A DNA stretch of 18,727 nucleotides from an uncultured Clostridia bacterium (GCA_934615235.1 CAKTTL010000055.1:1-18727); one strand, 5' to 3'. Shown: positions 1 through 8,350, counted from the first letter of the stretch. Numbers and translations: made by a program. The notes: generated from the sequence alone by a model not told the origin.

Positions 1-8
1 CCCCCCCC

Positions 9-58
9 CCCCCAAAAATTTCGTTCCCTCCCACCCCGAAAAACTTCGTTCCCTCCCA
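9..58. repeat. 25-bp tandem repeat, two copies, next to a poly-C run
   Basis: Two adjacent units of 25 bp (9-33 and 34-58) differ at only two positions; the shared core is TTCGTTCCCTCCCA. The first unit runs into a C homopolymer of at least 13 bases at the window edge. No ORF crosses it and it lies just upstream of the operon promoter. Function unknown; the homopolymer could be a real slippage tract or an assembly edge effect. Confidence 0.7.
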
Positions 59-65
59 TGCGCGG

Positions 66-94
66 TTGCGCGGGCGCTTTATCTGCGGTATAAT
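66..94 (+). promoter_or_regulatory. Probable sigma-A promoter for the DUF975-rsuA operon
   Basis: A perfect TATAAT (89-94) lies 17 bp after a weak -35 TTGCGC (66-71). It is about 50 bp upstream of the first start codon and no other gene lies between. The -10 is convincing, the -35 matches only its TTG. Confidence 0.6.
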
Positions 95-146
95 AACACT
101 GGTTTGGTGTAACTACCGATTCTGTGCGAAATGAGGTTGAGCGAGA

Positions 147-1226
147 ATGTCGGAACGTTCCGCTATGAAAAGACGGGTGCGCGGGGTGCTGCGCCGCAGG
201 TGGCTCGGGCCGCTGGCGGCGACGGCGCTGGCGCTTGTGCCCTGCGCGGTCGCGGGGCTGCTGTTCGCGCTGCTGGTCCGGCCGAAAATTGCGGGCGGCC
301 AGGTGATCGACCTGTCGGCGATGGGGCTGATGGGCGGCAGCGCGATGGATACGCTGGTGATGATCGCCGCGACGCTGGGCGGCGGGCTGGTGGTAAACGG
401 CAGGGCGCTGGTTTCCGCGGGACTGGCGTTTCTGGCGCCGCTGGCGGTTTTCCTGTTCGCGGCGCTGCCGATGCAGGTTTCGCTTTCCGGGTATTTTATC
501 GCGCTTTTGCGCGGTAAAAAACCGTCGCCGCTCGAGGTGCTGTCCTGCTTTGGCGAGCGGTACCCGCGCTATCTGGGCGGGATGCTGCTGCGCGCGGCGT
601 GGATGACGCTCTGGATTGCGGCGGCGTATGTGTTCCCGTGCGTGCTGTATTTCGAGGCGCAGCCGCTTGTGCCGCGCATCGCGCAGGCGCTGAACCTGAT
701 CAATTCCTGGTATGTGTGGATGGGGCTGCTCGGGCTGTGCGTCGCGTGGATGATTGTGTTCACGTTCGTGCTGATCAACCGCGCGCTTGCCTACGGGTTT
801 ACGGCCGTGTGTCTGGCGGCGCATCCGCGCCTGCCGGCGAACCGCGCGCCGCGGCTGAGCCGCCGGATCATGCGCGGCTGCAAGTGGCGCGTGATTGGGC
901 TGGATTTGAGCTTCCTGACATGGTTCCTGCCGGCGATTGCGAGCCTGCTGGCGCTGGGCGCGCTGTATTTTGCCGCCCCGGCCGTGGGCTTCCCGCCGGA
1001 AAGCGCGCGGTATGTCCGCCTTGCGCTGCTGGGCGTGGCGGCGGCGAACCAGCTGGTCTGGGTCTACGTCGGGCCGTACCGCGGAGCGTGCCGCCGGGCG
1101 TTTTATATCGAAAGAAAGCGCGAAGCGCTGATGGACGAAGACGTGAACCCTGACGATTTCGGCAAGAAAATCAAGCCTGAAAAGGCGGAAAAGCGCGCCG
1201 CGCCCGCCGAAGGAGAGAAAGAATGA
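147..1226 (+). CDS. DUF975-family integral membrane protein (first of a tandem pair)
   Basis: A polytopic membrane protein of 359 residues. A basic N-terminus (KRRVRGVLRRR) precedes hydrophobic segments at roughly residues 20-44, 67-110, 148-170, 187-212, 253-277 and 290-308, and the C-terminus is a charged tail rich in K and E. The stretch RIMRGCKWRVIGLDLSFLTW resembles the conserved DUF975 motif (K-x-x-KWR-x-x-x-LDLSFIGW). Function of the family is not known; membrane location is inferred from hydropathy. The next gene is a paralogue (both have PMQV-x-L-x-GYF, a CFGE-x-Y and a GMLLR motif), so the pair arose by tandem duplication. The start at 147 has only a weak upstream GAGG; Met7 (165) is an alternative. 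It overlaps the next gene by 4 bp (ATGA), implying translational coupling. Confidence 0.72.
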   Translation: MSERSAMKRRVRGVLRRRWLGPLAATALALVPCAVAGLLFALLVRPKIAGGQVIDLSAMGLMGGSAMDTLVMIAATLGGGLVVNGRALVSAGLAFLAPLAVFLFAALPMQVSLSGYFIALLRGKKPSPLEVLSCFGERYPRYLGGMLLRAAWMTLWIAAAYVFPCVLYFEAQPLVPRIAQALNLINSWYVWMGLLGLCVAWMIVFTFVLINRALAYGFTAVCLAAHPRLPANRAPRLSRRIMRGCKWRVIGLDLSFLTWFLPAIASLLALGALYFAAPAVGFPPESARYVRLALLGVAAANQLVWVYVGPYRGACRRAFYIERKREALMDEDVNPDDFGKKIKPEKAEKRAAPAEGEKE

Positions 1227-2038
1227 ACGGAAGCCGTCCATGGCAGGACCGGCCGATGCTCAAGGCATACGCCCGGGAAAAACTGCAGGGAAAATTGCTG
1301 GCGTGCTTCGCGGCGTGCCTGCTGCCCCGGCTGATTACGCTGGTGATGCGCCTGGTGCCCTCGAACCTGGGGCTGGTGTATTTTCTGCTGGCCGATACGT
1401 ACGTGGTGGGCGTGTCGGTTCCGATGTCGCTGGTGGCGCTGGCCGCGGCGGTGTTTGTGACGGATCCGATGCAGGTGCGGCTGGCGGGGTATTTCCTCTC
1501 GCTGAAGGCCGACGGCAAAAAGGCCCCCTCCCCCGGAACGATCTGCGACTGCTTCGGCGAGGATTACTGGCACAACGTGCGCGGGATGCTGCTTCGCGGC
1601 GTGTACACGACGCTGCCCACGACCGTGCTCTTCGGCCTTTCGCTGCTTACGCCGGGCGCGGTGGCGCGCCAGACGGTGCAGGGGTACGACTGCATCTGCC
1701 TCAACCCCTCCCTGCCGCTGATGGCGCTGGGGCTGCTCGTCTGGGCGTATACGTACGTCACCTCGATTTTCATGCGGCCGATTCTGGCGCAGGATCTGGA
1801 CGCGACGGCGCGCGAAGCGCTGCGCCGCAGCTGCGGCCTGATTCGCGGCCGGCTGTGGGAGATGATCGTGCTGGGGCTGTCGTTCCTGCCGTGGCTGCTT
1901 CTGACGGCGGCGACGATCGTGCCGGCGCTGTTCCTGCTGCCCTACGCGGAGGCGACGCTGACGGAGTATTACATCGCGGTGACCGATCCCGTCCCGCACC
2001 ATCTCGACGGAGGCCCGGAGGACGAGGATGCGGCTTGA
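1223..2038 (+). CDS. DUF975-family integral membrane protein (second of a tandem pair)
   Basis: 271 residues, with hydrophobic segments near residues 28-45, 50-80, 125-145, 165-185 and 215-240. RRSCGLIRGRLWEMIVLGLS followed by FLPWLL is the counterpart of the DUF975 KWR-LDLSFIGW region, and LLPYAEATLTEYYIAV is the usual family ending. It lacks the long charged tail of its upstream paralogue and ends in an acidic stretch (GGPEDEDAA). The start ATG overlaps the upstream stop as ATGA and is preceded by GGAGAG at good spacing. Its 3' end overlaps rsuA by 11 bp. No function can be assigned; a membrane partner role with its neighbour is only an inference from coupling. Confidence 0.68.
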   Translation: MNGSRPWQDRPMLKAYAREKLQGKLLACFAACLLPRLITLVMRLVPSNLGLVYFLLADTYVVGVSVPMSLVALAAAVFVTDPMQVRLAGYFLSLKADGKKAPSPGTICDCFGEDYWHNVRGMLLRGVYTTLPTTVLFGLSLLTPGAVARQTVQGYDCICLNPSLPLMALGLLVWAYTYVTSIFMRPILAQDLDATAREALRRSCGLIRGRLWEMIVLGLSFLPWLLLTAATIVPALFLLPYAEATLTEYYIAVTDPVPHHLDGGPEDEDAA

Positions 2039-2750
2039 CAAGTTTCTTGCGCTGGAAGGGCGCTGTACGCGCTCAGGCGCGAAGGAGCAGCTGCGCCGCG
2101 GCCGCGTGACGGTCAACGGCGCGGTCGCGCGGGACGGCGCGCAGGCCGTCGATCCGGAAAAGGACACGATCGCGCTCGACGGCGAAACGCTGCGCTACCG
2201 GAGCGAAATGCACCTCATGCTCAACAAGCCCGCCGGCGTGCTGACCGCTGCGAACGACCCGCGCTGCCGTACGGTCATGGATCTGCTGCCCCGCGCGTGC
2301 GCGGCGATGGGCTGTATGCCGGTTGGGCGGCTCGATCTGGACACGGAAGGGCTGCTGCTGTTCACCACGGACGGGCAGCTGGCGCATCGCCTGCTTGCGC
2401 CGAAGCACGGCGTGGAGAAGGTATACATCGCCAGAGTGGACGGCATACTGACGGAAGAGGACGCGGCCGCGTTTGCGCGCGGGCTGCAGCTGTCGGATTT
2501 TATGGCGCGCCCTGCGCGCCTTGAAATACTGCCCCCCGGCGATACCGGCCGCGTGACGGTATGCGAGGGCAAGTATCATCAGGTGAAGCGAATGTTCGGC
2601 GCGCGCGGCCGGAAGGTGACGCATCTCAAGCGCCTGACGTTCGGCGGCATCGCGCTGGACGAAGCGCTTGCGCCCGGCGAGTGGCGCGAACTGACGAAGG
2701 CGGAGCGCGACGCGCTCTACGCCGCCGCGGAGGGAAACGAAAATGACTGA
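2028..2750 (+). CDS. rsuA: 16S rRNA pseudouridine synthase, RsuA/RluB family
   Basis: Converts a uridine in rRNA to pseudouridine (U516 of 16S rRNA for RsuA). The 240-residue protein has an S4 RNA-binding domain at about 1-60 (MRLDKFLALE start) and the RsuA-type catalytic domain after it. The signature GRLDLDTEGLLLFTTDGQL contains the catalytic aspartate at D103, and KYHQVKRMF near residue 184 is the C-terminal family motif. LAPKHGVEKVY favours the RsuA subgroup over RluB/E/F, but substrate assignment within the family is not certain. The ATG lies inside the end of the upstream membrane protein gene (11 bp overlap) with GGAGG at 2011-2025 in that gene, and the 3' end overlaps the methyltransferase by 8 bp. 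Confidence 0.88.
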   Translation: MRLDKFLALEGRCTRSGAKEQLRRGRVTVNGAVARDGAQAVDPEKDTIALDGETLRYRSEMHLMLNKPAGVLTAANDPRCRTVMDLLPRACAAMGCMPVGRLDLDTEGLLLFTTDGQLAHRLLAPKHGVEKVYIARVDGILTEEDAAAFARGLQLSDFMARPARLEILPPGDTGRVTVCEGKYHQVKRMFGARGRKVTHLKRLTFGGIALDEALAPGEWRELTKAERDALYAAAEGNEND

Positions 2751-3333
2751 GCATTACTATACGAAGGATCCTACCTCGCGCCACGAGGAGCACGCCTTTG
2801 CGCTGGAATGCGCCGGGCGGACGCTGCAATTTGAAACCGACGCGGGCGTTTTCAGCAAGCTGAAGCTGGATACCGGCACGGCGCTGCTTTTGAAAGCGCT
2901 GCCGGAGACGTTCCACGGCCGGGCGCTTGATCTCGGCTGCGGCTGGGGGCCGGTGGGCTGCTGCATGGCGGCGCGCTGGCCGCAGGCGGAAATCGCGCTG
3001 TGCGACATCAACGAGCGCGCCGTGGAGCTGGCGCGGGCGAACCTCGAACGCAACAGGCTGCGCGGCGCGGCGTTTTGCGGCGACGGGTTGGACGCGGTCG
3101 AGGGGCAGTTCGATCTGATCGCCGTCAACCCGCCCATCCGCGCGGGCAAGGCGGTCGTCTATAAGCTCTTCGCGCAGAGCGCGCAGCGGCTGAGCGACGG
3201 CGGCAGCCTGTACGTCGTCATGCGCAAGGCGCAGGGCGCGGAATCGGCCGAGAAGGAGCTGAAAACGCGCTTTGCCAGAGTGGAAACTGTCGAGCGCGGA
3301 AGCGGATACCGGGTGTTCCGGGCGGAGAAATAA
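2743..3333 (+). CDS. Class I SAM-dependent methyltransferase, RsmC/YbxB-like (MTS domain)
   Basis: 196 residues, the length of the single-domain RsmC-like proteins of Bacillota (YbxB in Bacillus). ALDLGCGWGPVG (61-72) is the SAM-binding motif I, the acidic residue D88 in LCDIN ends strand 2, and VNPPIRAGK (128-136) is the catalytic NPP motif for methylation of a planar amino group, as in the guanine-N2 enzymes RsmC and RlmG. The RNA target is therefore probably rRNA guanine-N2, but this is by family only. The start at 2743 lies 8 bp inside rsuA, so the two probable rRNA-modification genes are cotranslated. No terminator is visible after the stop; the next promoter begins 14 bp later. Confidence 0.82.
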   Translation: MTEHYYTKDPTSRHEEHAFALECAGRTLQFETDAGVFSKLKLDTGTALLLKALPETFHGRALDLGCGWGPVGCCMAARWPQAEIALCDINERAVELARANLERNRLRGAAFCGDGLDAVEGQFDLIAVNPPIRAGKAVVYKLFAQSAQRLSDGGSLYVVMRKAQGAESAEKELKTRFARVETVERGSGYRVFRAEK

Positions 3334-3346
3334 CCCCTGTTCCCGA

Positions 3347-3375
3347 TTGAAAACCGCGTTTGCGGATGGTATAAT
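3347..3375 (+). promoter_or_regulatory. Strong sigma-A promoter of the yicC-remA-gmk-rpoZ-coaBC-dxs operon
   Basis: TTGAAA (3347-3352), 17-bp spacer, TATAAT (3370-3375). It lies 25 bp upstream of the yicC start, which has an excellent SD (AAGGAGGG at 3388-3395). Confidence 0.9.
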
Positions 3376-3400
3376 ACAAAGTCATGTAAGGAGGGATTCC

Positions 3401-4276
3401 ATGCGCAGCATGACGGGTTACGGCCGGGCGAGCCTGGAGCGCGACGGCCGCGAACTGACGCTGGAGCTGAAAACGGTCAATCATCGTTTTCTGGATTTGA
3501 ATATCCGCCTGCCGCGGGCGCTGCTGTTCCTGGAGGACGGCATGCGCAAGGGGCTTAACACGCGTCTCTCGCGCGGGCATGTCGACGTGTTCATCAATTA
3601 TCGCAACGCGCGTGAGGACGCGCGCGAGGTGACGCTGGACGGCGCGCTTTTGAAGGCGTACGCCCGGGCGATGGACGAGGCGGCGGCGCTGCTGCCCGAC
3701 GTGCGGGACGACCGCTCGCTCGCGCGGCTGGTTACGATGCCGGACGTGCTGGTCGTCGCCGAAAAGGCCGAGGATCAGGACGCTGTGACCGCGCTTTGCG
3801 CGGACGTTCTCAACCTCGCCTGCGACGCGCTGGAGCAGATGCGCGCGCGCGAGGGCGAGTCGATCGGCCGCGATCTGGCCGCGAAGGTCGATAACCTCGA
3901 ACGCATCGCCGGGGAAATCGCCGAGCGCGCGCCCGGCGTGGTGAAGGATTATCAGCAGCGCCTGAACGAGCGCATCGCCGAGCTTTTGCAGAGCCCGCCC
4001 GACCCGCAGCGCATCGCGCAGGAGGTTGCGCTCTTTGCCGACCGTGCGGCTATAGACGAGGAGCTTGTGCGGCTGTCGAGCCATTTCGCGCAGTTCCGCC
4101 ACCTGCTCGCGCAGCAGGAGCCCGTCGGGCGCAAGCTCGATTTCCTCGTGCAGGAGATGAACCGCGAGGTCAACACCATCGGCTCGAAGGCGAGCGATCT
4201 GGAAATCGGCCGGCGCGTCGTCGAGGCGAAGGCCGAAATCGAAAAAATCCGTGAGCAGGTGCAGAACATTGAGTAA
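3401..4276 (+). CDS. yicC: YicC/YloC family endoribonuclease
   Basis: A 291-residue protein starting with MRSMTGYGRAS, the diagnostic YicC N-terminus, and ending in the DUF1732 region (NTIGSKASDLEI, VVEAKAEIEKIREQVQN). YicC proteins are metal-dependent oligomeric endoribonucleases linked to stress and small-RNA turnover. The start was chosen because the consensus SD AAGGAGGG lies 5 bp upstream and the homologous N-terminus begins there. First gene after the promoter at 3347-3375; the stop codon overlaps the remA start (TTGAGTAA). Length and both terminal motifs are normal for the family. Confidence 0.93.
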   Translation: MRSMTGYGRASLERDGRELTLELKTVNHRFLDLNIRLPRALLFLEDGMRKGLNTRLSRGHVDVFINYRNAREDAREVTLDGALLKAYARAMDEAAALLPDVRDDRSLARLVTMPDVLVVAEKAEDQDAVTALCADVLNLACDALEQMRAREGESIGRDLAAKVDNLERIAGEIAERAPGVVKDYQQRLNERIAELLQSPPDPQRIAQEVALFADRAAIDEELVRLSSHFAQFRHLLAQQEPVGRKLDFLVQEMNREVNTIGSKASDLEIGRRVVEAKAEIEKIREQVQNIE

Positions 4277-4520
4277 CAGCGCGCGGTTTGTCAATATCGG
4301 TTTCGGCAGCCTTGTCAACGCCAGCCGCATCGTCGCCGTGGTTTCGTCCGATTCCGCGCCGGTGAAAAGGCTTCTGCGCGACGCGGAGGACCGCAACCAG
4401 CTCGTCGACGCGACGTTCGGCCGCAAGGCCCGCGCCGTGCTGGTGATGGACAGCGGCCACGTGGTGCGCTGCGCGCTGCAGACCGAAACCCTTGCAAGCC
4501 GCCTGGAGGAGGAAGCATAA
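4269..4520 (+). CDS. remA: RemA-like DUF370 regulatory protein
   Basis: 83 residues from a TTG start at 4269. FVNIGFGSLVNASRIVAVVS, SAPVKRLLRDAEDRNQLVDA, TFGRKARAVLVMDSGHVV and the ending ETLASRL are the RemA/DUF370 hallmarks. In Bacillus RemA is an oligomeric DNA-binding activator of extracellular-matrix and osmoprotection genes. The TTG overlaps the yicC stop and has an AGGTG-type SD within yicC; a GTG at 4251 would add six residues (SRCRTL) that are not family-like. Position between yicC and gmk is exactly that of Bacillus and Clostridia. The next gene starts immediately after the stop. Confidence 0.9.
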   Translation: MSNSARFVNIGFGSLVNASRIVAVVSSDSAPVKRLLRDAEDRNQLVDATFGRKARAVLVMDSGHVVRCALQTETLASRLEEEA

Positions 4521-5105
4521 ATGCAAAAGCCGATGATGCTGGTTCTTTCGGGACCGTCGGGCGTCGGAAAGGGTACGCTGGGCAAACGGCTGATCGAGGA
4601 GGAAGGCTTCGGCTTTTCCATTTCCTGCACGACGCGGGGGCTGCGTCCGGGCGAAACGGACGGCGTGGACTATCTCTTCATCGACCGCGAGGAATTCCTG
4701 CGCCGCAGGGAAGCGAACGGCTTCCTCGAGACGGCGACGGTGCACGACGAGTTTTACGGTACGCCCCGCGAGCCGGCGGAAAAGGCGATGGCCGAGGGCC
4801 GCGATTTTCTGCTGGATATCGACCCGCAGGGGGGCGTGCAGGTGATGGAGAAGGTGCCGGAAGCGGTGAGCGTGTTCCTGCTGCCCCCATCCTGGGCGGA
4901 GCTGGAGCACCGCCTGCGCGGCCGCGCCACCGAGACCGAGGAAAAAATCGAAAAGCGCCTGCATAACGCCAGGCGCGAGGTGCAGTATCTGCCCCGGTAT
5001 GATTACTGCATCGTCAACGACGATCTGGAAAAAGCGTGGATCGAGCTTCGCGGTATCGTGCGCGCCGAGCGCCATAACACGAAGCGTTTCATTCCGGAAC
5101 TGTAA
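4521..5105 (+). CDS. gmk: Guanylate kinase
   Basis: Cytosolic enzyme phosphorylating GMP to GDP with ATP. 194 residues, normal length. The P-loop is GPSGVGKGT (11-19), followed by the GMP-binding segment ISCTTRGLRPGETDGVDYLF with the usual STTR-x-x-RxGE-x-x-G-x-DY pattern, and FYGTPREP. The lid contains RLRGRATETEEKIEKRL and the C-terminus has YDYCIVNDDLEKA. SD GGAGGA sits within the end of remA and the ATG directly follows its stop codon. In Bacillota gmk controls the GTP/(p)ppGpp balance and sits next to rpoZ as here. Confidence 0.96.
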   Translation: MQKPMMLVLSGPSGVGKGTLGKRLIEEEGFGFSISCTTRGLRPGETDGVDYLFIDREEFLRRREANGFLETATVHDEFYGTPREPAEKAMAEGRDFLLDIDPQGGVQVMEKVPEAVSVFLLPPSWAELEHRLRGRATETEEKIEKRLHNARREVQYLPRYDYCIVNDDLEKAWIELRGIVRAERHNTKRFIPEL

Positions 5106-5123
5106 ATCAGGAGGTAAACAACC

Positions 5124-5333
5124 ATGGCAATGACCAATCCCACCGTCGATTCCCTGCTCAAGCATGCCGAATGCCGCTACACGCTCGTCGTCATGACGGC
5201 CAAGCGCGCCCGCCAGATTCTCGGCGGCGACCCGGCGCTGATCAACACCAAGGAAACCAAGCCCGTTTCCATCGCCATCGACGAGATTAACCGCGGCCTG
5301 ATCGACCACGACGTGCCGCAGGACGAGCAGTAA
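5124..5333 (+). CDS. rpoZ: RNA polymerase omega subunit
   Basis: 69 residues, the length of Bacillota omega. MTNPTVDSLLKHAECRYTLV corresponds to the conserved N-terminal PS-x-x-x-LL-x-K...RY-LV pattern, followed by AKRARQI and KPVSIAIDEINRGLI, the RpoZ core that latches onto the beta-prime C-terminus. Strong SD AGGAGG 10 bp upstream of the ATG; MAMTN has a second in-frame ATG (5130) that is less well spaced. Eighteen bases after gmk and four before coaBC, in the standard operon order. Confidence 0.94.
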   Translation: MAMTNPTVDSLLKHAECRYTLVVMTAKRARQILGGDPALINTKETKPVSIAIDEINRGLIDHDVPQDEQ

Positions 5334-5337
5334 AGCC

Positions 5338-6534
5338 ATGCTTGCGGGAAAGAAAATCCTGCTGGGGGTTTCGGGCGGCATCGCCGCGTATAAGGCGTGC
5401 GAAATCGTCAGCCGGCTGAAAAAGCAGGGCGCCGAGGTGCGCGTCATTCTGACCGAGCACGCGGCGCAGTTCGTCCCGGAGACGACGTTCGAGGCGCTCA
5501 GCGGCAATCCCGTGGGGTTAAAGCTTTTCGGCTGCGACGGCGGCTGGGAGATTCGCCACGTGCGCTGGCCGCAGGGGGCGGATCTGTTTATCGTCGCCCC
5601 GGCGACGGCGAACGTGCTGGCCAAGATGGCGAACGGCATCGCGGACGATCTGCTTACCAGCTCGCTCCTGGCGGCGACCGCGCCCATTCTCGTCGCGCCG
5701 GCGATGAACACGGCCATGTGGAAACACCCGGCCACGCAGCAGAATATCCGCACGCTCGTTTCGCGCGGCGTGAAAACCGTCGGCCCCGGTTCCGGCCATC
5801 TCGCCTGCGGAGACAGCGGCGACGGCCGCATGTCCGAGGCGGCGGAAATCGTCGCGGCGGCGGAGCGGATGCTCTGCGCGAAAAACGACCTTGCGGGCAA
5901 AAAAGTGCTCGTTACGGCCGGCCCCACGCGGGAGCCGGTCGATCCCGTGCGCTTTCTGACGAACCAGTCCTCCGGCAAGATGGGCTACGCCGTCGCCGAA
6001 GCGGCGCGCGACCGCGGCGCGGACGTGACGCTCGTGACCGGCCCGGTGGCGTTGGCCGCGCCCGGCGGGATGACGGTCGTTCCGGTGGAAACGACGGAGG
6101 ATCTGTACGAAGCGGTGACGAGCCGCGCCGCCGCGCAGGATGTGATCGTGCAGGCGGCCGCGCCGGCCGATTTCCGCGCGGAGCGCGCCCCGCAGAAAAT
6201 CAAAAAGCAGGGCGACGAACCGCTGACGCTGACGCTCTACCCCACGCGGGATGTGGCGGCGGCTGTGGGCGCGCAAAAGCGCGAGGGGCAGTTTATCGTG
6301 GCTTTCGCCGCGGAAACGCAGAACCTTACCGAAAACGCGCAGAAGAAGCTGCTGAAGAAAAACGCCTCGCTCGTCGTGGCAAACGACGTGACGCGCGCGG
6401 GCGCGGGCTTCGGCGTGGATACGAATATCGCCTCGTTCGTGACGGCGCAGGGCGTGCGCGAGCTGCCTATGATGACCAAGCGCGAACTGGCGGACAAGAT
6501 TCTGGACGAGTATGTATCTGGAAAAAATTCATAA
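5338..6534 (+). CDS. coaBC: Bifunctional phosphopantothenoylcysteine decarboxylase / phosphopantothenate-cysteine ligase
   Basis: Two consecutive CoA-biosynthesis steps: ligation of cysteine to 4'-phosphopantothenate (CoaB) and its FMN-dependent decarboxylation (CoaC). 398 residues. The CoaC domain has GVSGGIAAYK (10-19), the catalytic histidine H74 in EIRHVRWP, APATANVLAKMANGIADDLL, the PAMNTAMW motif (121-128) and the reactive cysteine C157 in GHLACGDSGDGRM. The CoaB domain starts near residue 188 with VTAGPTREPVDPVRFLTNQS and SSGKMG, then AAPADFRA and KIKKQ. The start is 4 bp after the rpoZ stop with AGCAGTAAAG as a weak SD. It overlaps dxs by 23 bp. Every expected catalytic element is present. 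Confidence 0.96.
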   Translation: MLAGKKILLGVSGGIAAYKACEIVSRLKKQGAEVRVILTEHAAQFVPETTFEALSGNPVGLKLFGCDGGWEIRHVRWPQGADLFIVAPATANVLAKMANGIADDLLTSSLLAATAPILVAPAMNTAMWKHPATQQNIRTLVSRGVKTVGPGSGHLACGDSGDGRMSEAAEIVAAAERMLCAKNDLAGKKVLVTAGPTREPVDPVRFLTNQSSGKMGYAVAEAARDRGADVTLVTGPVALAAPGGMTVVPVETTEDLYEAVTSRAAAQDVIVQAAAPADFRAERAPQKIKKQGDEPLTLTLYPTRDVAAAVGAQKREGQFIVAFAAETQNLTENAQKKLLKKNASLVVANDVTRAGAGFGVDTNIASFVTAQGVRELPMMTKRELADKILDEYVSGKNS

Positions 6535-8350
6535 CCCCGCCAATGTGCGCGCGCTGTCCGATGCGGAATGCGCGGCGCTGGCGCAGGAGATTCGCCAGCG
6601 GCTTATCGACGTCGTTTCGCAGCGGGGCGGACATTTGGCATCCAATCTGGGCGCGGTGGAACTGACCATCGCGCTTCATCGCGCTTTCTGCGCGCCGAAG
6701 GACAAGATCATTTTCGACGTGGGGCATCAGAGCTACACGCACAAGCTGCTCACCGGCCGCGGCGACGCGTTTGACACGCTGCGCGCGGAGGGCGGCGTTT
6801 CGGGCTTTCCCAAACGGGAGGAGAGCGAATACGACTGCTTCGGCACGGGCCACGCTTCGACGGCCATTTCGGCTGCGCTGGGGATGGCGCGCGCGCGGGA
6901 TATCGCGGGCGAGGATTACGCCGTGGTCGCCGTCGTCGGAGACGGCGCGCTGACGGGCGGCATGTGCTACGAAGCGCTCAACGACGCGGGCAGCAGGCCC
7001 ACGCCGCTTGTTGTGCTACTCAACGATAACGAGATGAGCATCGCCCGCAACGTGGGCGCGCTGGAAAAATACCTCACCCGCCTGCGCGGCAGCCGCCGGT
7101 GGGACCGCACGAAAAAGACGGTCAAGGGCGCGCTGGAGCGCCTGCCGCTGGTAGGGCGGCCGCTCGCGCGCGGGCTGGACGCGGTCAAACGGACGCTGAA
7201 GCTGATGCTGGTGCCGTGCGATTTTTTCGACGCGCTGGGGTTTGCGTATCTGGGGCCGGTGGACGGCCACGACGTGGCGGAGCTGACGCGCGCGCTGCGC
7301 GACGCGGCGGCGATGAAAAAGCCCGTCGTCGTCCATGCGGTGACGCAGAAAGGCCGCGGCTATGCGCGCGCCGAGCGCAAACCGGAGGATTTTCACGGCG
7401 TAGCGCCGTTCTTTGTTGAAAACGGGAAGGCGCGCAAGTGCTCGCAGGGCGTTTGCAGCGCGGAAGCGGCGGGCCTGACGCTGACGGACATGGCGCGCGG
7501 AGATGCGCGCGTGGCGGCCATTACGGCGGCGATGCCGGCCGGAACGGGGCTGTCGGCGTTTGCGGCGGCGTTTCCGGAGCGGTTTTTCGACGTCGGCATC
7601 GCCGAAGAGCACGCGGCGGGACTGGCCGCGGGGCTTGCGGCGGGCGGCATGCGCCCGTTCTTCGCGGTGTATGCGAGCTTCCTCACCCGGGCGATCGACC
7701 AGGTGATGCACGATATCTGCCTGCAGAATCTGCCGGTGACGCTGCTGGTGGATCACGCGGGTTTCGTTGCGGGCGACGGAGCGACGCATCAGGGCGTTTA
7801 TGATTTTGCCGCGCTTCGCGCGCTTCCGAACCTGACGATCTGGCAGCCGTGCGACGCGCGGGAGCTGCGGGCGATGGTGCGCGCGTCGATGGAGCTTTCC
7901 GGGCCGTGCGTTATTCGCTATCCCAAGCAGCTGCCGGAGCGGCTGGGCGCGGACGCGCCCATCGGCGGGTGGCGGCGAATCGCAGACGGCGCGGACGGAG
8001 CGATTATCGGCTATGGCGGTTCGGTCGAGACGGCGCTTTTCGCGCGGGACAGGCTGGCCGCGAAGGGAATTTGCTGCGCCGTCTGGAGCGCCTCCTGCGG
8101 CGACGTGCCGCCCGAGGGCTGCGAGCCCATCGCCGTGATCGAGGAAAGCCGCGGGCACGGCGGCCTTGGCGAAGCGCTTCGCGCGCGTTACCCCGCCCTG
8201 CTTACCTTTTCCGCCGGCGGTCCCGTCCCCTCCGCTCACTCCCTTGAAGGCCTGCGCAGGCAATGCGGACAGGACGCGGAGACGGTGGCGAAGGAGATTG
8301 AGGAGACGATTGAGAAGACGAGGGGGACGCCGGGGGAACCCTTCCTTTAG
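6512..8350 (+). CDS. dxs: 1-deoxy-D-xylulose-5-phosphate synthase
   Basis: Condenses pyruvate and glyceraldehyde-3-phosphate, using thiamine diphosphate, at the entry to the MEP isoprenoid pathway. 612 residues. GHLASNLGAVELTIALH and FDVGHQSYTHKLLTGR (69-83) form the N-terminal active site; GDGALTGGMCYEALNDAG (143-160) is the ThDP/Mg motif; DVGIAEEHAAGLAAGLA carries the catalytic glutamate; DHAGFVAGDGATHQGVYD and IRYPKQ follow. The ATG at 6512 gives the family-typical start MYLEKIHNPA. The 5' end lies 23 bp inside coaBC. The last residues (RGTPGEPFL) are encoded by the left arm of a repeat hairpin and are not family-conserved. Bacillota more often have priA after coaBC, so dxs here is a lineage-specific arrangement. 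Confidence 0.95.
   Translation: MYLEKIHNPANVRALSDAECAALAQEIRQRLIDVVSQRGGHLASNLGAVELTIALHRAFCAPKDKIIFDVGHQSYTHKLLTGRGDAFDTLRAEGGVSGFPKREESEYDCFGTGHASTAISAALGMARARDIAGEDYAVVAVVGDGALTGGMCYEALNDAGSRPTPLVVLLNDNEMSIARNVGALEKYLTRLRGSRRWDRTKKTVKGALERLPLVGRPLARGLDAVKRTLKLMLVPCDFFDALGFAYLGPVDGHDVAELTRALRDAAAMKKPVVVHAVTQKGRGYARAERKPEDFHGVAPFFVENGKARKCSQGVCSAEAAGLTLTDMARGDARVAAITAAMPAGTGLSAFAAAFPERFFDVGIAEEHAAGLAAGLAAGGMRPFFAVYASFLTRAIDQVMHDICLQNLPVTLLVDHAGFVAGDGATHQGVYDFAALRALPNLTIWQPCDARELRAMVRASMELSGPCVIRYPKQLPERLGADAPIGGWRRIADGADGAIIGYGGSVETALFARDRLAAKGICCAVWSASCGDVPPEGCEPIAVIEESRGHGGLGEALRARYPALLTFSAGGPVPSAHSLEGLRRQCGQDAETVAKEIEETIEKTRGTPGEPFL

Noticed and set aside
1103..2167. Long antisense open frames (also at 3218-4630, 4170-5978, 7016-8263, 14928-16304 and 16268-17383)
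   Set aside because: They mirror the high-GC codon pattern of strongly supported genes on the other strand, are rich in Arg/Ala/His without recognisable motifs, and lack start signals.
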